NCBI RefSeq assembly: GCF_001422885.1
Contig: NZ_LMMZ01000037.1
Location: 2,105 to 66,104 of the forward strand
Length of the DNA stretch: 64,000 nt
Reading direction: 5' to 3'
Origin: Methylobacterium sp. Leaf104
GTDB taxonomy: Bacteria; Pseudomonadota; Alphaproteobacteria; Rhizobiales; Beijerinckiaceae
Shown here: piece by piece, positions 15,995 through 25,202 of the stretch
Layout of the letters: each line of letters begins with the position of its first letter
Position numbering within the stretch: the first letter of the stretch is position 1
Notes under the pieces: model-generated
What the model was told of the DNA's origin: nothing
What the model saw: only the letters and a program-made list of their open reading frames with translations
Database searches by the model: none
Translations under genes and position numbers: made by a program

Positions 15995-16972
15995 ATGATC
16001 GCCTTCGTCCTGCAGCGCCTGCTCCAGTCCATCGCGGTGCTGTTCGCGGTCGGGCTGATCGCCTTCTCGATGTTCCGCTTCGCCGGCGATCCGGTGAACC
16101 AGATCGTGGGCGTCGACACGCCCTATGCCGAGCGCGTCGCGATCCGGAAGGATCTCGGCCTCGACGATCCCGTGGCCGTCCAGTTCCTGCGCTATGCCGG
16201 CAACGTGGTCCGGGGCGAGTTCGGCACCTCCTACCAGTTCCGCCAGCCGGTCTCCGCGCTGCTGGCCGAGCGCATGCCCGCCACCCTCGAACTCGCGCTC
16301 TGCGCCACGCTGTTCGCGCTCACCGTCGGCATCCTGATGGGTGTCTACTGCGCCCTGAGGCGGGACACCTGGCTCGCCAAGATCTTCCTCGCCATCTCCC
16401 TCGTCGGCATCAGTCTGCCGACCTTCCTGATCGGCATCCTGCTGATCTTCCTGTTCTCGGTGACGCTGGGCTGGCTGCCCTCCTTCGGGCGGGGCGACAC
16501 CGTGCGGCTGGGCTGGTGGACCACCGGCTTCCTCACCGGCTCCGGCCTGCGTGCGCTGATCCTGCCCTCCGTCACCCTCGGGCTGTTCCAGATGACCCTG
16601 ATCATGCGCCTGGTGCGCGCCGAGATGCTGGAGGTGCTGCGAACCGACTACATCCGCTTCGCCCGGGCCCGGGGCCTGACCACCCGCTCGATCCATCTCG
16701 GCCACGCCCTGAAGAACACGCTGGTGCCGGTCATCACCATCGCGGGCCTCCAGCTCGGCTCGGTCATCGCCTTCTCGATCATCACCGAGACGGTGTTCCA
16801 GTGGCCGGGCATGGGCCTGCTCTTCGTCCAGGCCGTGCAGAACGTCGATATCCCGATCATGGCGGCCTACCTGCTGCTAGTCGCCGCCATCTTCGTCGTC
16901 ATCAACCTCGTGGTGGACGTGCTCTACACCATCGTCGATCCGCGCCTGCGCCTCTCCACGGGGCGGGCCTGA
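15995..16972 (+). CDS. ABC transporter permease, DppB/OppB type
   Basis: A 325-residue inner-membrane protein with six hydrophobic segments. The cytoplasmic EAA loop is clear (EMLEVLRTDYIRFARARG, followed by LGHALKNTLVPV), which docks onto the ATPases. The N terminus MIAFVLQRLLQSIAVLF is typical of DppB. Its stop overlaps the ATG of the second permease. It forms the translocation channel together with that protein. Confidence 0.92.
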   Translation: MIAFVLQRLLQSIAVLFAVGLIAFSMFRFAGDPVNQIVGVDTPYAERVAIRKDLGLDDPVAVQFLRYAGNVVRGEFGTSYQFRQPVSALLAERMPATLELALCATLFALTVGILMGVYCALRRDTWLAKIFLAISLVGISLPTFLIGILLIFLFSVTLGWLPSFGRGDTVRLGWWTTGFLTGSGLRALILPSVTLGLFQMTLIMRLVRAEMLEVLRTDYIRFARARGLTTRSIHLGHALKNTLVPVITIAGLQLGSVIAFSIITETVFQWPGMGLLFVQAVQNVDIPIMAAYLLLVAAIFVVINLVVDVLYTIVDPRLRLSTGRA

Positions 16973-17934
16973 TGAGCGCTTCCCTGCCGGACGCTCCCCG
17001 CGCTTCGCAGACGCCGGCCGGGCGCTCGACGCTGGCCCGCTTCCTCGATTCCGACGTCTATGCCAGCTTCCGGCGCTCCAAGCTGGCCATGGGGGCCTTC
17101 GCGGTGACGCTGGTCTTCGTCGTCCTCGCGGTGGCGGCCCCCTGGATCTCGCCCCAGAATCCCTACGACCCGGCCCAGCTCGAGCTGATGAACTCGAACC
17201 TGCCCCCGCTCTGGTACGCCGACGGCGTCGCCCCCTTCACCCTCGGCACCGACGACCAGGGCCGCGACGTGCTCTCGGCGGTGTTCTACGGCCTCCGGCT
17301 GTCCCTGGTGGTCGGCCTCCTCGGCGTGCTGGTCTCGGGAACGCTCGGCATCCTGCTCGGCCTGGTGGCGGGCTATTTCGGCGGCTTCGTCGATACGCTG
17401 ATCATGCGCGTCGCCGACGTGCAGCTCACCTTCCCGGCGATCCTCATCGCCCTGGTGGTGGACGGCGTCGCCAAGGCGGCGCTGGGGAGCCAGATGGACA
17501 CGAACGCCGCCATCGGGCTCATCGTGCTCTCGATCGGACTGTCGTTCTGGGTGCAGTACGCCCGCACCGTCCGCTCCTCCGTGCTGGTGGAGAAGAACAA
17601 GGACTACGTGCAGGCCGGTCGGCTCATCGGGCTGTCCTCGCCGGTGATCATGGTCCGGCACGTCCTGCCCAACGTCCTCGGGCCGGTCTTCGTCATCGCC
17701 ACCATCAACCTGGCGCTCGCGATCATCACCGAGGCGACGCTCTCCTTCCTGGGCACCGGCCTGCCGGACTCGATGCCGTCCCTCGGCACCCTGATCCGCA
17801 CGGGCAACCGCTTCCTGTTCTCCGGCGAGTGGTGGATCGTCGCCTTCCCGGGCCTGGCGCTCGCCGGACTCGTCCTGGCGATCAACCTGCTCGGGGACTG
17901 GCTGCGCGACGCCCTCAACCCGAAACTCCAGTGA
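16972..17934 (+). CDS. ABC transporter permease, DppC/OppC type
   Basis: A 320-residue permease with an N-terminal OppC-type leader (FRRSKLAMGAFAVTLVFVV), the conserved GTDDQGRDVLSAVFYGLR stretch and the EAA loop KDYVQAGRLIGLSSPVIM. The ATG shares a base with the TGA of the first permease. It pairs with DppB in the membrane complex. The gene is followed 10 bases later by the first ATPase gene. Confidence 0.92.
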   Translation: MSASLPDAPRASQTPAGRSTLARFLDSDVYASFRRSKLAMGAFAVTLVFVVLAVAAPWISPQNPYDPAQLELMNSNLPPLWYADGVAPFTLGTDDQGRDVLSAVFYGLRLSLVVGLLGVLVSGTLGILLGLVAGYFGGFVDTLIMRVADVQLTFPAILIALVVDGVAKAALGSQMDTNAAIGLIVLSIGLSFWVQYARTVRSSVLVEKNKDYVQAGRLIGLSSPVIMVRHVLPNVLGPVFVIATINLALAIITEATLSFLGTGLPDSMPSLGTLIRTGNRFLFSGEWWIVAFPGLALAGLVLAINLLGDWLRDALNPKLQ

Positions 17935-17944
17935 TCACGCCGGC

Positions 17945-18928
17945 ATGACAGAGCCCGTCCTCTCGGTCCGCAACCTGCGCGTCGCCTTCGCCGGCCGGCG
18001 CGGCACCCTCACGGCCATCGACGACGTCTCCTTCGACATCGCCCGGGGCGAGATCCTCGGCGTCGTCGGCGAATCCGGCGCGGGCAAGTCGGTGACCGGC
18101 TCGGCCGTCATCGGCCTCATCGACCCGCCCGGCGCCATCGTCGGCGGGCAGATCCTCCTCCGGGGCGAGCGCATCGACACCCTGTCGCCGGAGGCCATGC
18201 GGCGCATCCGGGGCCGGCGCATCGGAATGATCTTCCAGGACCCGCTCACGAGCCTCAACCCGCTCTATCGCGTCGGGCGCCAGATCGTGGAGACCATCCG
18301 GACCCATACCGACCTGTCCGAGAGGGCGGCGCGCCGGCGGGCCATCGACCTCCTGGCCGAGGTCGGCATTCCGGCGCCCGAACGGCGGATCGACGGCTAT
18401 CCGCACGAATTCTCCGGCGGCATGCGCCAGCGCGTGGTGATCGCCCTGGCGCTGGCCGCCGAGCCCGAACTGATCATCGCGGACGAGCCGACGACGGCGC
18501 TGGACGTCTCGGTCCAGGCCCAGATCATCGCGCTCCTGAAGCGCCTCGGCACCGAGCGCGGCACCGCCGTGATGCTGGTCACTCATGACATGGGGGTGAT
18601 CGCGGAGGCCGCCGACCGGGTGGCGGTGATGTATTCCGGCCGGATCGCCGAGATCGGCCCCGTGCGGGACGTGGTGCAGAACCCGCTCCACCCCTATGCC
18701 AAGGGCCTGATGGGGGCGATCCCGACGCTGGCCCAGGAGACCGACCGGCTGGCCCAGATCCCCGGCGCGATGCCCCGGCTCTCGAGCATTCCGAAGGGCT
18801 GCGCCTTCCATCCGCGCTGCCCCTCCACCTTCACCCGCTGCGTGGTGGAGCGGCCCGACCCGATCCCGGTGGGAGCACACCGGGTCGCCTGCCACCTCTA
18901 CGATCGGTCCGAGGCCTCCGCCGCATGA
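17945..18928 (+). CDS. ABC transporter ATP-binding protein, DppD/OppD type
   Basis: A 327-residue ATPase. Walker A is GESGAGKS, the signature is FSGGMRQR and Walker B is LIIADEPTTALD. The C terminus holds the oligopeptide-transporter extension with cysteines (GCAFHPRCPSTFTRC) that marks the Dpp/Opp branch. It overlaps the second ATPase gene by 4 bases. It powers uptake jointly with that protein. Confidence 0.93.
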   Translation: MTEPVLSVRNLRVAFAGRRGTLTAIDDVSFDIARGEILGVVGESGAGKSVTGSAVIGLIDPPGAIVGGQILLRGERIDTLSPEAMRRIRGRRIGMIFQDPLTSLNPLYRVGRQIVETIRTHTDLSERAARRRAIDLLAEVGIPAPERRIDGYPHEFSGGMRQRVVIALALAAEPELIIADEPTTALDVSVQAQIIALLKRLGTERGTAVMLVTHDMGVIAEAADRVAVMYSGRIAEIGPVRDVVQNPLHPYAKGLMGAIPTLAQETDRLAQIPGAMPRLSSIPKGCAFHPRCPSTFTRCVVERPDPIPVGAHRVACHLYDRSEASAA

Positions 18929-19956
18929 ATGCGCCCGTGATGCCGCCGCCCGCCCCGAGCGCCCGGACGGAGGCTCCCTACGTGGCGATCGACGGCCTGC
19001 GCCGCACCTTCGACGTGTCGCGTCCCTGGCTCGCCCGGATGATCGAGCGCCAGCCGCGGCAGATCCTGCGGGCGGTCGACGGCGTCAGCTTCGAGATCCG
19101 CCGCGGCGAGACCTTCGCGCTCGTCGGCGAATCCGGTTCGGGCAAGTCGACGGTCGCCCGCATGGTGGTGGGTCTGCTGCCCCCGAGCGCCGGGGACGTG
19201 CGCATCACCGGGATCTCCATGACCGACCCGCGGGAGGCCGCGGCCCGCCGCCGACTGCGCCGGCGCATCCAGATGATCTTCCAGGACCCCTACGCGTCGA
19301 TGAACCCGCGCTGGCGGGTCCGGCGGATCATCGCCGAGCCGATCCGGGCCTTCAACCTGCTCCGGGGCGAGGCCGCCATCGGCGCCCGCGTCGGCGAACT
19401 CCTCGGCCTCGTGGGCCTGCATCCCGACGACGGGGTGAAGTATCCGCACGAATTCTCCGGCGGGCAGCGCCAGCGCATCGCCATCGCCCGGGCGCTGGCC
19501 TCGGAGGCGGAGTTCCTGGTGGGCGACGAGCCGACCTCGGCCCTCGACGTCTCGGTCCAGGCCCAGATCCTCAACCTGATGCGCGACCTGCAGGACCGCC
19601 TCGGGCTGACCTACCTCTTCATCAGCCACAACCTCGCCGTCGTGCGCCACATGGCGAACCGGATCGGGGTGATGTATCTGGGGCGCGTGGTCGAGATCGC
19701 AGACGGACGGGAACTCTTCCGTGCTCCGAAACATCCCTACACGCGCATGCTGCTCGATGCGGTTCCGGATATCGGGCTCACCGGGCGCAGGCGCATCCCC
19801 GTCTCGGGCGAGATCCCGAACCCCATCGATCCCCCCTCGGGCTGCGCCTTCAATCCGCGTTGCCCCTTCGCGAACGAGCGCTGTCGCAGCGAGGTCCCGG
19901 CCCTGGTCGAGGGTGTGGCCTGCCACGCCTTCCAGGAGCGGCGACTGCCGGGCTGA
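18925..19956 (+). CDS. ABC transporter ATP-binding protein, DppF/OppF type
   Basis: A 343-residue ATPase with Walker A GESGSGKS, signature FSGGQRQR, Walker B LVGDEPTSALD and the C-terminal GCAFNPRCPFANERC extension. Its start overlaps the DppD-type gene (ATGA). It completes a five-component transporter, followed closely by an amidase and a deacetylase-fold gene, which suggests the imported substrate is hydrolysed at an amide bond. Confidence 0.93.
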   Translation: MNAPVMPPPAPSARTEAPYVAIDGLRRTFDVSRPWLARMIERQPRQILRAVDGVSFEIRRGETFALVGESGSGKSTVARMVVGLLPPSAGDVRITGISMTDPREAAARRRLRRRIQMIFQDPYASMNPRWRVRRIIAEPIRAFNLLRGEAAIGARVGELLGLVGLHPDDGVKYPHEFSGGQRQRIAIARALASEAEFLVGDEPTSALDVSVQAQILNLMRDLQDRLGLTYLFISHNLAVVRHMANRIGVMYLGRVVEIADGRELFRAPKHPYTRMLLDAVPDIGLTGRRRIPVSGEIPNPIDPPSGCAFNPRCPFANERCRSEVPALVEGVACHAFQERRLPG

Positions 19957-20031
19957 GGGCCGGGGCCGCCCCGAACGCCGGTGCCGGCCCGGGCGCCGGC
20001 GGCCTGCAGGCGCGCGTTCCAGAGCAAGAGC

Positions 20032-21525
20032 ATGAGCACAGACCCATCCATCGCCCCAGCCGAACCGGCGCTCGGCGAGGCTTCGACCGACGACATCCTC
20101 AGCCTCGGTGCCGTCGACCTCTCGGCCGCGATCCACGCCCGGCGCGTCTCCTGCGTCGCGGTCATGACCGCCTATCTCGACCAGATCGAGCGGCTGAACC
20201 CGACGGTCAACGCCATCGTGGCCCTGCGCGACCGGGGCGAGCTCCTGGCCGCTGCCGAGGAACGCGACGGACAGGCGGCGCGCGGCGAGTTCCTCGGACC
20301 GCTGCATGGATTTCCCCACGCGGTGAAGGACATCGATGCGGTCAAGGGGCTGCCCTTCACGCAAGGGTCGCCGATCTTCCGCGATCGCATCGCGGCGGCC
20401 GATTCGATCATGGTCAAGCGCCTGCGCAAGGCCGGCGCGATCTTCACGGGCCGGACCAACATGCCGGAATTCGGCCTCGGCTCGCAGACCTTCAATCCGG
20501 TCTACGGCGCCACCCGGAACGCCTACGATCCGACCAAGACCTCCGGGGGCTCCAGCGGCGGCGCGGCGGTGGCGGTGGCCCTCCACATGCAGCCCGTCGC
20601 CGACGGCAGCGACCATGCCGGCTCCCTGCGCAATCCGCCCGCCTTCAACAACCTCTTCGGCCTGCGCACCGGCTACGGCCGCATCCCGATCGAGACCAAG
20701 GACGCCTTCACCCCCGGCTTGGGCGTGGCGGGCGGGATCGGGCGTTCGCCGGCGGATATCGGCCTGCTGCTCTCGGTCCAGGCGGGCTACGACGGGCGGG
20801 TGCCCTACTCGAACACGCAGGACCCCGCCATCTTCGCCGGGAGCCTCGAGCGCGACTTCACCGGCACCCGGATCGCGTGGTTCGATGATCTCGGCGGCTA
20901 CCTGCCCTTCGAGCCGGGCGTGCTCGATCTCGATCGCGGCGCCCTCCCGGCCTTCGAGGCGCTGGGGGCCAAGGTCGAGTGGGACCGTCCGCGCTTCGAC
21001 ATGGGCAAGGTCTGGCGCGACTGGCTCACCCTTCGCGCCTGGATGACCGCCTCGAACCTGCGGCCCCTCTACGACGAGCCAGCCTATCGGGCGCTGCTCA
21101 AGCCGGAGGCGGTCTGGGAGGTGGAGCGCGGTCTTTCCCTCTCCGCCGACCAGGTCGCCGCCGCGCAGGAGGGCCGCACCGCCTGGTACGAGGCCGTGCG
21201 CCGGTTCCAGGAACGCTACGACTTCCTCCTGATGCCCTCGACCCAGGTCTTCCCCTTCGACGTCGAGGAGCATTGGCCGAAGAGCGTCGGTGGCCGGGCG
21301 ATGGACACCTATCACCGCTGGATGGAGGCGACGATCCCCGTCACCATGAGCGGTCTGCCCGCGCTCAACGTCCCGGCGGGGTTCGACCCGGCCGGGCGCC
21401 CCTCCGGCATCCAGATCGTCGGACCCAACAACGGCGAGCGCGCCTGCCTCCAGCTCGGTGCCGCCTACGATGCCGTGACCCGCTGGGTGGACCGGCGCAA
21501 GCCCGCGCTCCTGAACCCGTCCTGA
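20032..21525 (+). CDS. Amidase, amidase-signature family
   Basis: A 497-residue amidase of the Ser-cisSer-Lys type. The lysine is in HAVKDIDAVKG, and the signature serines are in GGSSGGAAVAVALHMQPVAD and DGSDHAGSLRNP. These enzymes hydrolyse linear amides or carbamoyl groups in the cytoplasm; the substrate cannot be read from the sequence. The ATG at 20032 begins the conserved part after a purine-rich AGAGCAAGAGC. The gene lies 75 bases after the transporter and 19 before the PuuE-like gene. Confidence 0.9.
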   Translation: MSTDPSIAPAEPALGEASTDDILSLGAVDLSAAIHARRVSCVAVMTAYLDQIERLNPTVNAIVALRDRGELLAAAEERDGQAARGEFLGPLHGFPHAVKDIDAVKGLPFTQGSPIFRDRIAAADSIMVKRLRKAGAIFTGRTNMPEFGLGSQTFNPVYGATRNAYDPTKTSGGSSGGAAVAVALHMQPVADGSDHAGSLRNPPAFNNLFGLRTGYGRIPIETKDAFTPGLGVAGGIGRSPADIGLLLSVQAGYDGRVPYSNTQDPAIFAGSLERDFTGTRIAWFDDLGGYLPFEPGVLDLDRGALPAFEALGAKVEWDRPRFDMGKVWRDWLTLRAWMTASNLRPLYDEPAYRALLKPEAVWEVERGLSLSADQVAAAQEGRTAWYEAVRRFQERYDFLLMPSTQVFPFDVEEHWPKSVGGRAMDTYHRWMEATIPVTMSGLPALNVPAGFDPAGRPSGIQIVGPNNGERACLQLGAAYDAVTRWVDRRKPALLNPS

Positions 21526-21544
21526 CCCGCTTCCGAGACCCACG

Positions 21545-22438
21545 ATGACCGACACGCCCGCGCCGCATCACGGCCGCTACGCCTACAGCGCCCTGCCCGA
21601 CCGGCCGGTCTACGACTGGCCCGGAGGCAAGCGCCTCGCGGTCTATCTCGGGCTCAACCTCGAGGGCTTCGATTTCGGCCGCGGCCTCGGCGCCGAGCTC
21701 GCGCCGGGCGGCCCGCAGCCGGACGTGCTCAACTACGCCTGGCGCGACTGGGGCAACCGGGTCGGAGCCTGGCGGATCCGGGACACCCTCGACGCCCTGA
21801 GGATGCCCGCGAGCGTGCTGGTCAACAGCCGCCTCTACGCCGATTGCCCCGGCCTCATCGAGGCCTTCCGGGCGCGCGGCGACGAGATCGTCGGGCACGG
21901 CCGCACCAACACCGAGCGCCAGGGCGACCGGGACGAGGCCGAGGAGCGGGCCCTCATCGCCGAGGCCACCGCGATCCTGACCGCCCAGGAGGGTCGGCCG
22001 CCGAAGGGCTGGCTCGGACCGTGGATCTCGCAGAGCCACCGGACGCCCGACCTCCTCGCCGAGGCGGGCTACCGCTACCTCCTCGACTGGTGCCACGACG
22101 ACCAGCCGACCTGGTTCGCCACCCGCGACGGCGGCCGCATCCTGGCGGTGCCCTATCCGCAGGAGCTGAACGACATCCCCGCCATCGTGGCCCGCAAGGA
22201 GACCGGTCAGCAATTCGCCGACGCCATCGTCGCGGCCTTCGACGAGATGCTGGAGCAGTCGCGCACCGCCCCCCTGGTGATGGGCATCGCCCTCCACCCC
22301 TACATCGTCGGCCAGCCCCACCGCCTGCGCCCCCTGCGCCGGGCGCTCGCCCATGTCGCGACCCGCCGCGACGAGATCTGGCTCACCACCGCCGGCGCCA
22401 TCGCCGATTTCGCGGTGGAGAGCGGCACCGCCCGTTAG
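21545..22438 (+). CDS. Polysaccharide-deacetylase-fold protein, PuuE-like
   Basis: A 297-residue NodB-fold protein. The segment NYAWRDWGNRVGAWRIRDTL resembles cofactor-independent allantoinase PuuE rather than sugar deacetylases, and the usual metal-binding HxxxxH after GHG is replaced by GHGRTNTERQ. Its place after a transporter and an amidase suggests hydrolysis of a cyclic or ureide nitrogen compound. Deacetylation of a sugar remains possible. The ATG at 21545 follows GAGACCCACG. Confidence 0.78.
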   Translation: MTDTPAPHHGRYAYSALPDRPVYDWPGGKRLAVYLGLNLEGFDFGRGLGAELAPGGPQPDVLNYAWRDWGNRVGAWRIRDTLDALRMPASVLVNSRLYADCPGLIEAFRARGDEIVGHGRTNTERQGDRDEAEERALIAEATAILTAQEGRPPKGWLGPWISQSHRTPDLLAEAGYRYLLDWCHDDQPTWFATRDGGRILAVPYPQELNDIPAIVARKETGQQFADAIVAAFDEMLEQSRTAPLVMGIALHPYIVGQPHRLRPLRRALAHVATRRDEIWLTTAGAIADFAVESGTAR

Positions 22439-22530
22439 CGGGTCGGCGTCGACCGACCGTTCAGACACCGATCAGACTGGCCCGGATAGACAGGCCCCTC
22501 GCGTCCCCGTCGCCCCCCCCGAGTCCACCG

Positions 22531-23277
22531 ATGCATGCCGATGCCTTCCTCGCCGCCGCCGAACGCCTGCCGGTCGCGGATCTCGATGCCCTGACGGCCG
22601 GCAAGGGCCTCGTCGTCGTCGCGCCCCATCCCGATGACGAGAGCCTCGGCTGCGGCGGCGTCATGGCCGAGGCCCGCGCCCGCGGTCGCGAGGTCCGCGT
22701 CGTCATCGTCAGCGACGGCTGCGGCTCGCACACGCACTCGGCGCTCTATCCGCCGGCAAAACTGCGTGACCTGCGCGAAACGGAGACGGTATACGCCGTT
22801 GGTATACTGGGCGTTCCGGCGGACGCCGTGACCTTCCTGCGCCTGCCCGATGCCGGCGTCCCGAGCACCGGCCCGATCGCCGAAGGGGCCGCCGCCCGGA
22901 TCGCCGCGATCGCCCGCGAGGCCGATGCCGGTGCCGTCTGCGTGACCTGGGGTCACGATCCCCACTGCGACCACCAGGCCACCGCCGCCATCGTCCGACT
23001 CGCCCAGGCCCAACTCGGCCCGATCCGCACCTTCGCCTACCCGGTCTGGGGCTGGACCCTGCCCGAGGGCACCGAGGTCGGCGCCGGTCCGACCGGCCTG
23101 CGCCTCGATGTCGGCGCCCACCGCGCGGCGAAGACCGCCGCGATCGGCGCCCACCGCTCCCAGACCACCGACCTCATCTCCGACGATCCGTCGGGCTTTC
23201 GCCTGGAGCCGGCGATGGTCGCCCGCTTCACCGGCCCCTACGAGATCTTCGTCGCCATGGACGCGTCCGCTCCGTGA
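22531..23277 (+). CDS. PIG-L family deacetylase
   Basis: A 248-residue zinc-dependent deacetylase of the LmbE/PIG-L family. The metal motif is APHPDDESLGCGG, and the second histidine site is GHDPHCDHQAT. Members remove N-acetyl groups from GlcNAc-containing molecules. Its stop overlaps the GTG of a glycosyltransferase (GTGA), so the two act in one pathway, probably making an amino-sugar glycoconjugate. An internal stretch near 22789-22806 carries rare AT-rich codons (GTATAC twice). Confidence 0.87.
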   Translation: MHADAFLAAAERLPVADLDALTAGKGLVVVAPHPDDESLGCGGVMAEARARGREVRVVIVSDGCGSHTHSALYPPAKLRDLRETETVYAVGILGVPADAVTFLRLPDAGVPSTGPIAEGAAARIAAIAREADAGAVCVTWGHDPHCDHQATAAIVRLAQAQLGPIRTFAYPVWGWTLPEGTEVGAGPTGLRLDVGAHRAAKTAAIGAHRSQTTDLISDDPSGFRLEPAMVARFTGPYEIFVAMDASAP

Positions 23278-24128
23278 TCGCCGACACCACCCTCATCACC
23301 CTGAACAAGGGCCGCGATGCACATCTCGCCCGCCTCCTCGAAGGTGTCGCGCGCGGTCCCCATCCGGAGGCCTGCGTGATCGTCGAGATGGGGGCCGAGC
23401 CCGCACCCCTGCCGGATTACGGCTTCCCGATCCGCCGCGTCGTGCTCGACAGCCCCGGGTTGCCTCTCGGGCGAGCTCGCAATGCCGGACGGCACGCCGC
23501 TGCGACCGAGCGCCTGATCTTCCTCGACGTGGACTGCATCCCCTCGGCCGATCTGGTGCCGCGCCTGAGCGCCGATCTGGCGGAAGCCGACGGACTGATC
23601 TGCTGCGAGATCCGCTACCTCCCGGCCGGCGCGGTCGCCGATGGCTGGACGGAAGGCGGGCTGCGCGCGGCCGGGCACCCCCATCCCGTCCGCCGCTTTC
23701 CCAAGGACGGGCTCGCCCGCTCGGACAATCCCGGACTGTTCTGGTCCCTCGCCTTCGGCGTCCGCGCGACGACCTTCGACCGCCTCGGCGGCTTCGACGA
23801 AGGGTTCGACGGCTATGGCGCGGAAGACACCGATCTCGCCTTCCGGGCCGATGCCCTCAGCATCCCGGTGCTGTTCAGCGCCGGCGGCCAGGCTTTTCAC
23901 CAGCACCACCCCGCCTGCGATCCGCCACTGCAACACTTCGCCGACATCGTCCGGAATGCGACCCGCTTTCAAGAGCGGCATGGGCTCTGGCCCATGGACG
24001 GCTGGCTCGACGCCTTCGCCGCGCGCGGGCTGATTAACGCGCAGTGGCGCGATGCGCTCGCGGTCCTGCGCCAGCCTCGCGCCGACGAGATCGCGGCAAC
24101 CCAGGTACCCGCTGACCGGCCTTTTTGA
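23274..24128 (+). CDS. Glycosyltransferase family 2 protein
   Basis: A 284-residue GT-A fold enzyme. The nucleotide-sugar/metal motif is FLDVDC, preceded by GRARNAGRHAA. The acceptor-side motif FDGYGAEDTDLAFR resembles the galactosyltransferase/GT2 ED motif. The start is a GTG overlapping the PIG-L stop. It ends 12 bases before a convergent glycosyltransferase operon. Confidence 0.86.
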   Translation: MIADTTLITLNKGRDAHLARLLEGVARGPHPEACVIVEMGAEPAPLPDYGFPIRRVVLDSPGLPLGRARNAGRHAAATERLIFLDVDCIPSADLVPRLSADLAEADGLICCEIRYLPAGAVADGWTEGGLRAAGHPHPVRRFPKDGLARSDNPGLFWSLAFGVRATTFDRLGGFDEGFDGYGAEDTDLAFRADALSIPVLFSAGGQAFHQHHPACDPPLQHFADIVRNATRFQERHGLWPMDGWLDAFAARGLINAQWRDALAVLRQPRADEIAATQVPADRPF

Positions 24129-24140
24129 AACCTGACCCGC

Positions 24141-25202
24141 TTAGCGACGCCGCGCTTCGGCCCGATCGGCCTCCTCGGCGATCAGGGCACTCGTCCGGGC
24201 GATCACGCCCGGCTTCGCCAGACCGCCGATCACGGCCGGGTCGAGCCGTAGGGCTGCCGCGATGATGCCCGGCCAGGCTCCGGGCTCGGGCCAGGATTCG
24301 TGATGGATCGCTGCGCCCATCGCCGCGAGCGCCCGGGACTTCTCGACCTGTTCGTCGAAGGCCCGCGGTTCTGGCAGGCACACGAAGCGCTTTCCCGCTG
24401 CGGCAACCGCCGAAACCACCCCATCCCCGCCGCCGCCAATCACCAACTCGGCTCGCGCGATATGGGGCGCAGGATCCGCGACCCAGCCGTGCACATGCAG
24501 ATTGTCCGGTGCCACGATGCCGGAGGCGTCGACCGGGCCGAGGACGTGCCAGTGGCGGTCGGGCACAGAGATCGCAGCAGCGGCGAGATCGGACATTCGG
24601 CCTCCGGCTCCGCCGCGTCCATAGATGACGAGGATCGATCCATCCGTCTCCGGCGACGTGTCGGCCACCACGTCAGCCGTCAGGAGCCCGGCATAAGACG
24701 TCTTGGCGCGCACCCACGTGGGGGTTGCCGCCGAGTCGATTTCGGGCGGGAAGAAGGCGAGCAGGCGTTCGGCACTTCGGAACGCCTCGAGATGCGGAAG
24801 ATCCGTGCGTGTCCCGGCCAAGCGGACGACCAGGGTCGGCACCGACATCAGCCGCGCAAAGAGTGCGATCTCCACCGAAACGTCGACGACAATCAGCGCC
24901 GGGTCCGCCTCGACGATCCAGGCGGCGAGCCGGCCCATCCGAGCGCGAACGTTGTCCGCTCCCAAGGGCGCGTAATGCAGACCCTGTGGGCGCTCCGCCG
25001 ACCCGTCCTGACCATCGAAACCGGCGCCGACTCGATCATCGGGCAGGGCGAGGATCGATCCGGGCGCCGCGCGCGTATCGAGATCCGAGAGCGTTCCGAT
25101 CAGCGTCATCGGACGGTTTAGGGCCCGCGCGATCAGGCAGGCTCGCTGCCAGTGACCGGCCCCCTGGTGATGGACGTAGTAGCCGACCGGACGCCGGCTC
25201 AT
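24141..25202 (-). CDS. MurG-like glycosyltransferase
   Basis: A 353-residue GT-B fold protein. The N terminus YYVHHQGAGHWQRACLIARA has the glycine-rich loop with histidines seen in MurG/UGT-type enzymes, and the C-terminal domain carries VIGGGGDGVVSAVAAAGKRF, corresponding to the UDP-sugar contact loop. It is the last of three overlapping glycosyltransferase genes; its ATG overlaps the stop of the GT2 gene upstream. The substrate is unknown. Confidence 0.78.
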   Translation of the reverse strand: MSRRPVGYYVHHQGAGHWQRACLIARALNRPMTLIGTLSDLDTRAAPGSILALPDDRVGAGFDGQDGSAERPQGLHYAPLGADNVRARMGRLAAWIVEADPALIVVDVSVEIALFARLMSVPTLVVRLAGTRTDLPHLEAFRSAERLLAFFPPEIDSAATPTWVRAKTSYAGLLTADVVADTSPETDGSILVIYGRGGAGGRMSDLAAAAISVPDRHWHVLGPVDASGIVAPDNLHVHGWVADPAPHIARAELVIGGGGDGVVSAVAAAGKRFVCLPEPRAFDEQVEKSRALAAMGAAIHHESWPEPGAWPGIIAAALRLDPAVIGGLAKPGVIARTSALIAEEADRAEARRR

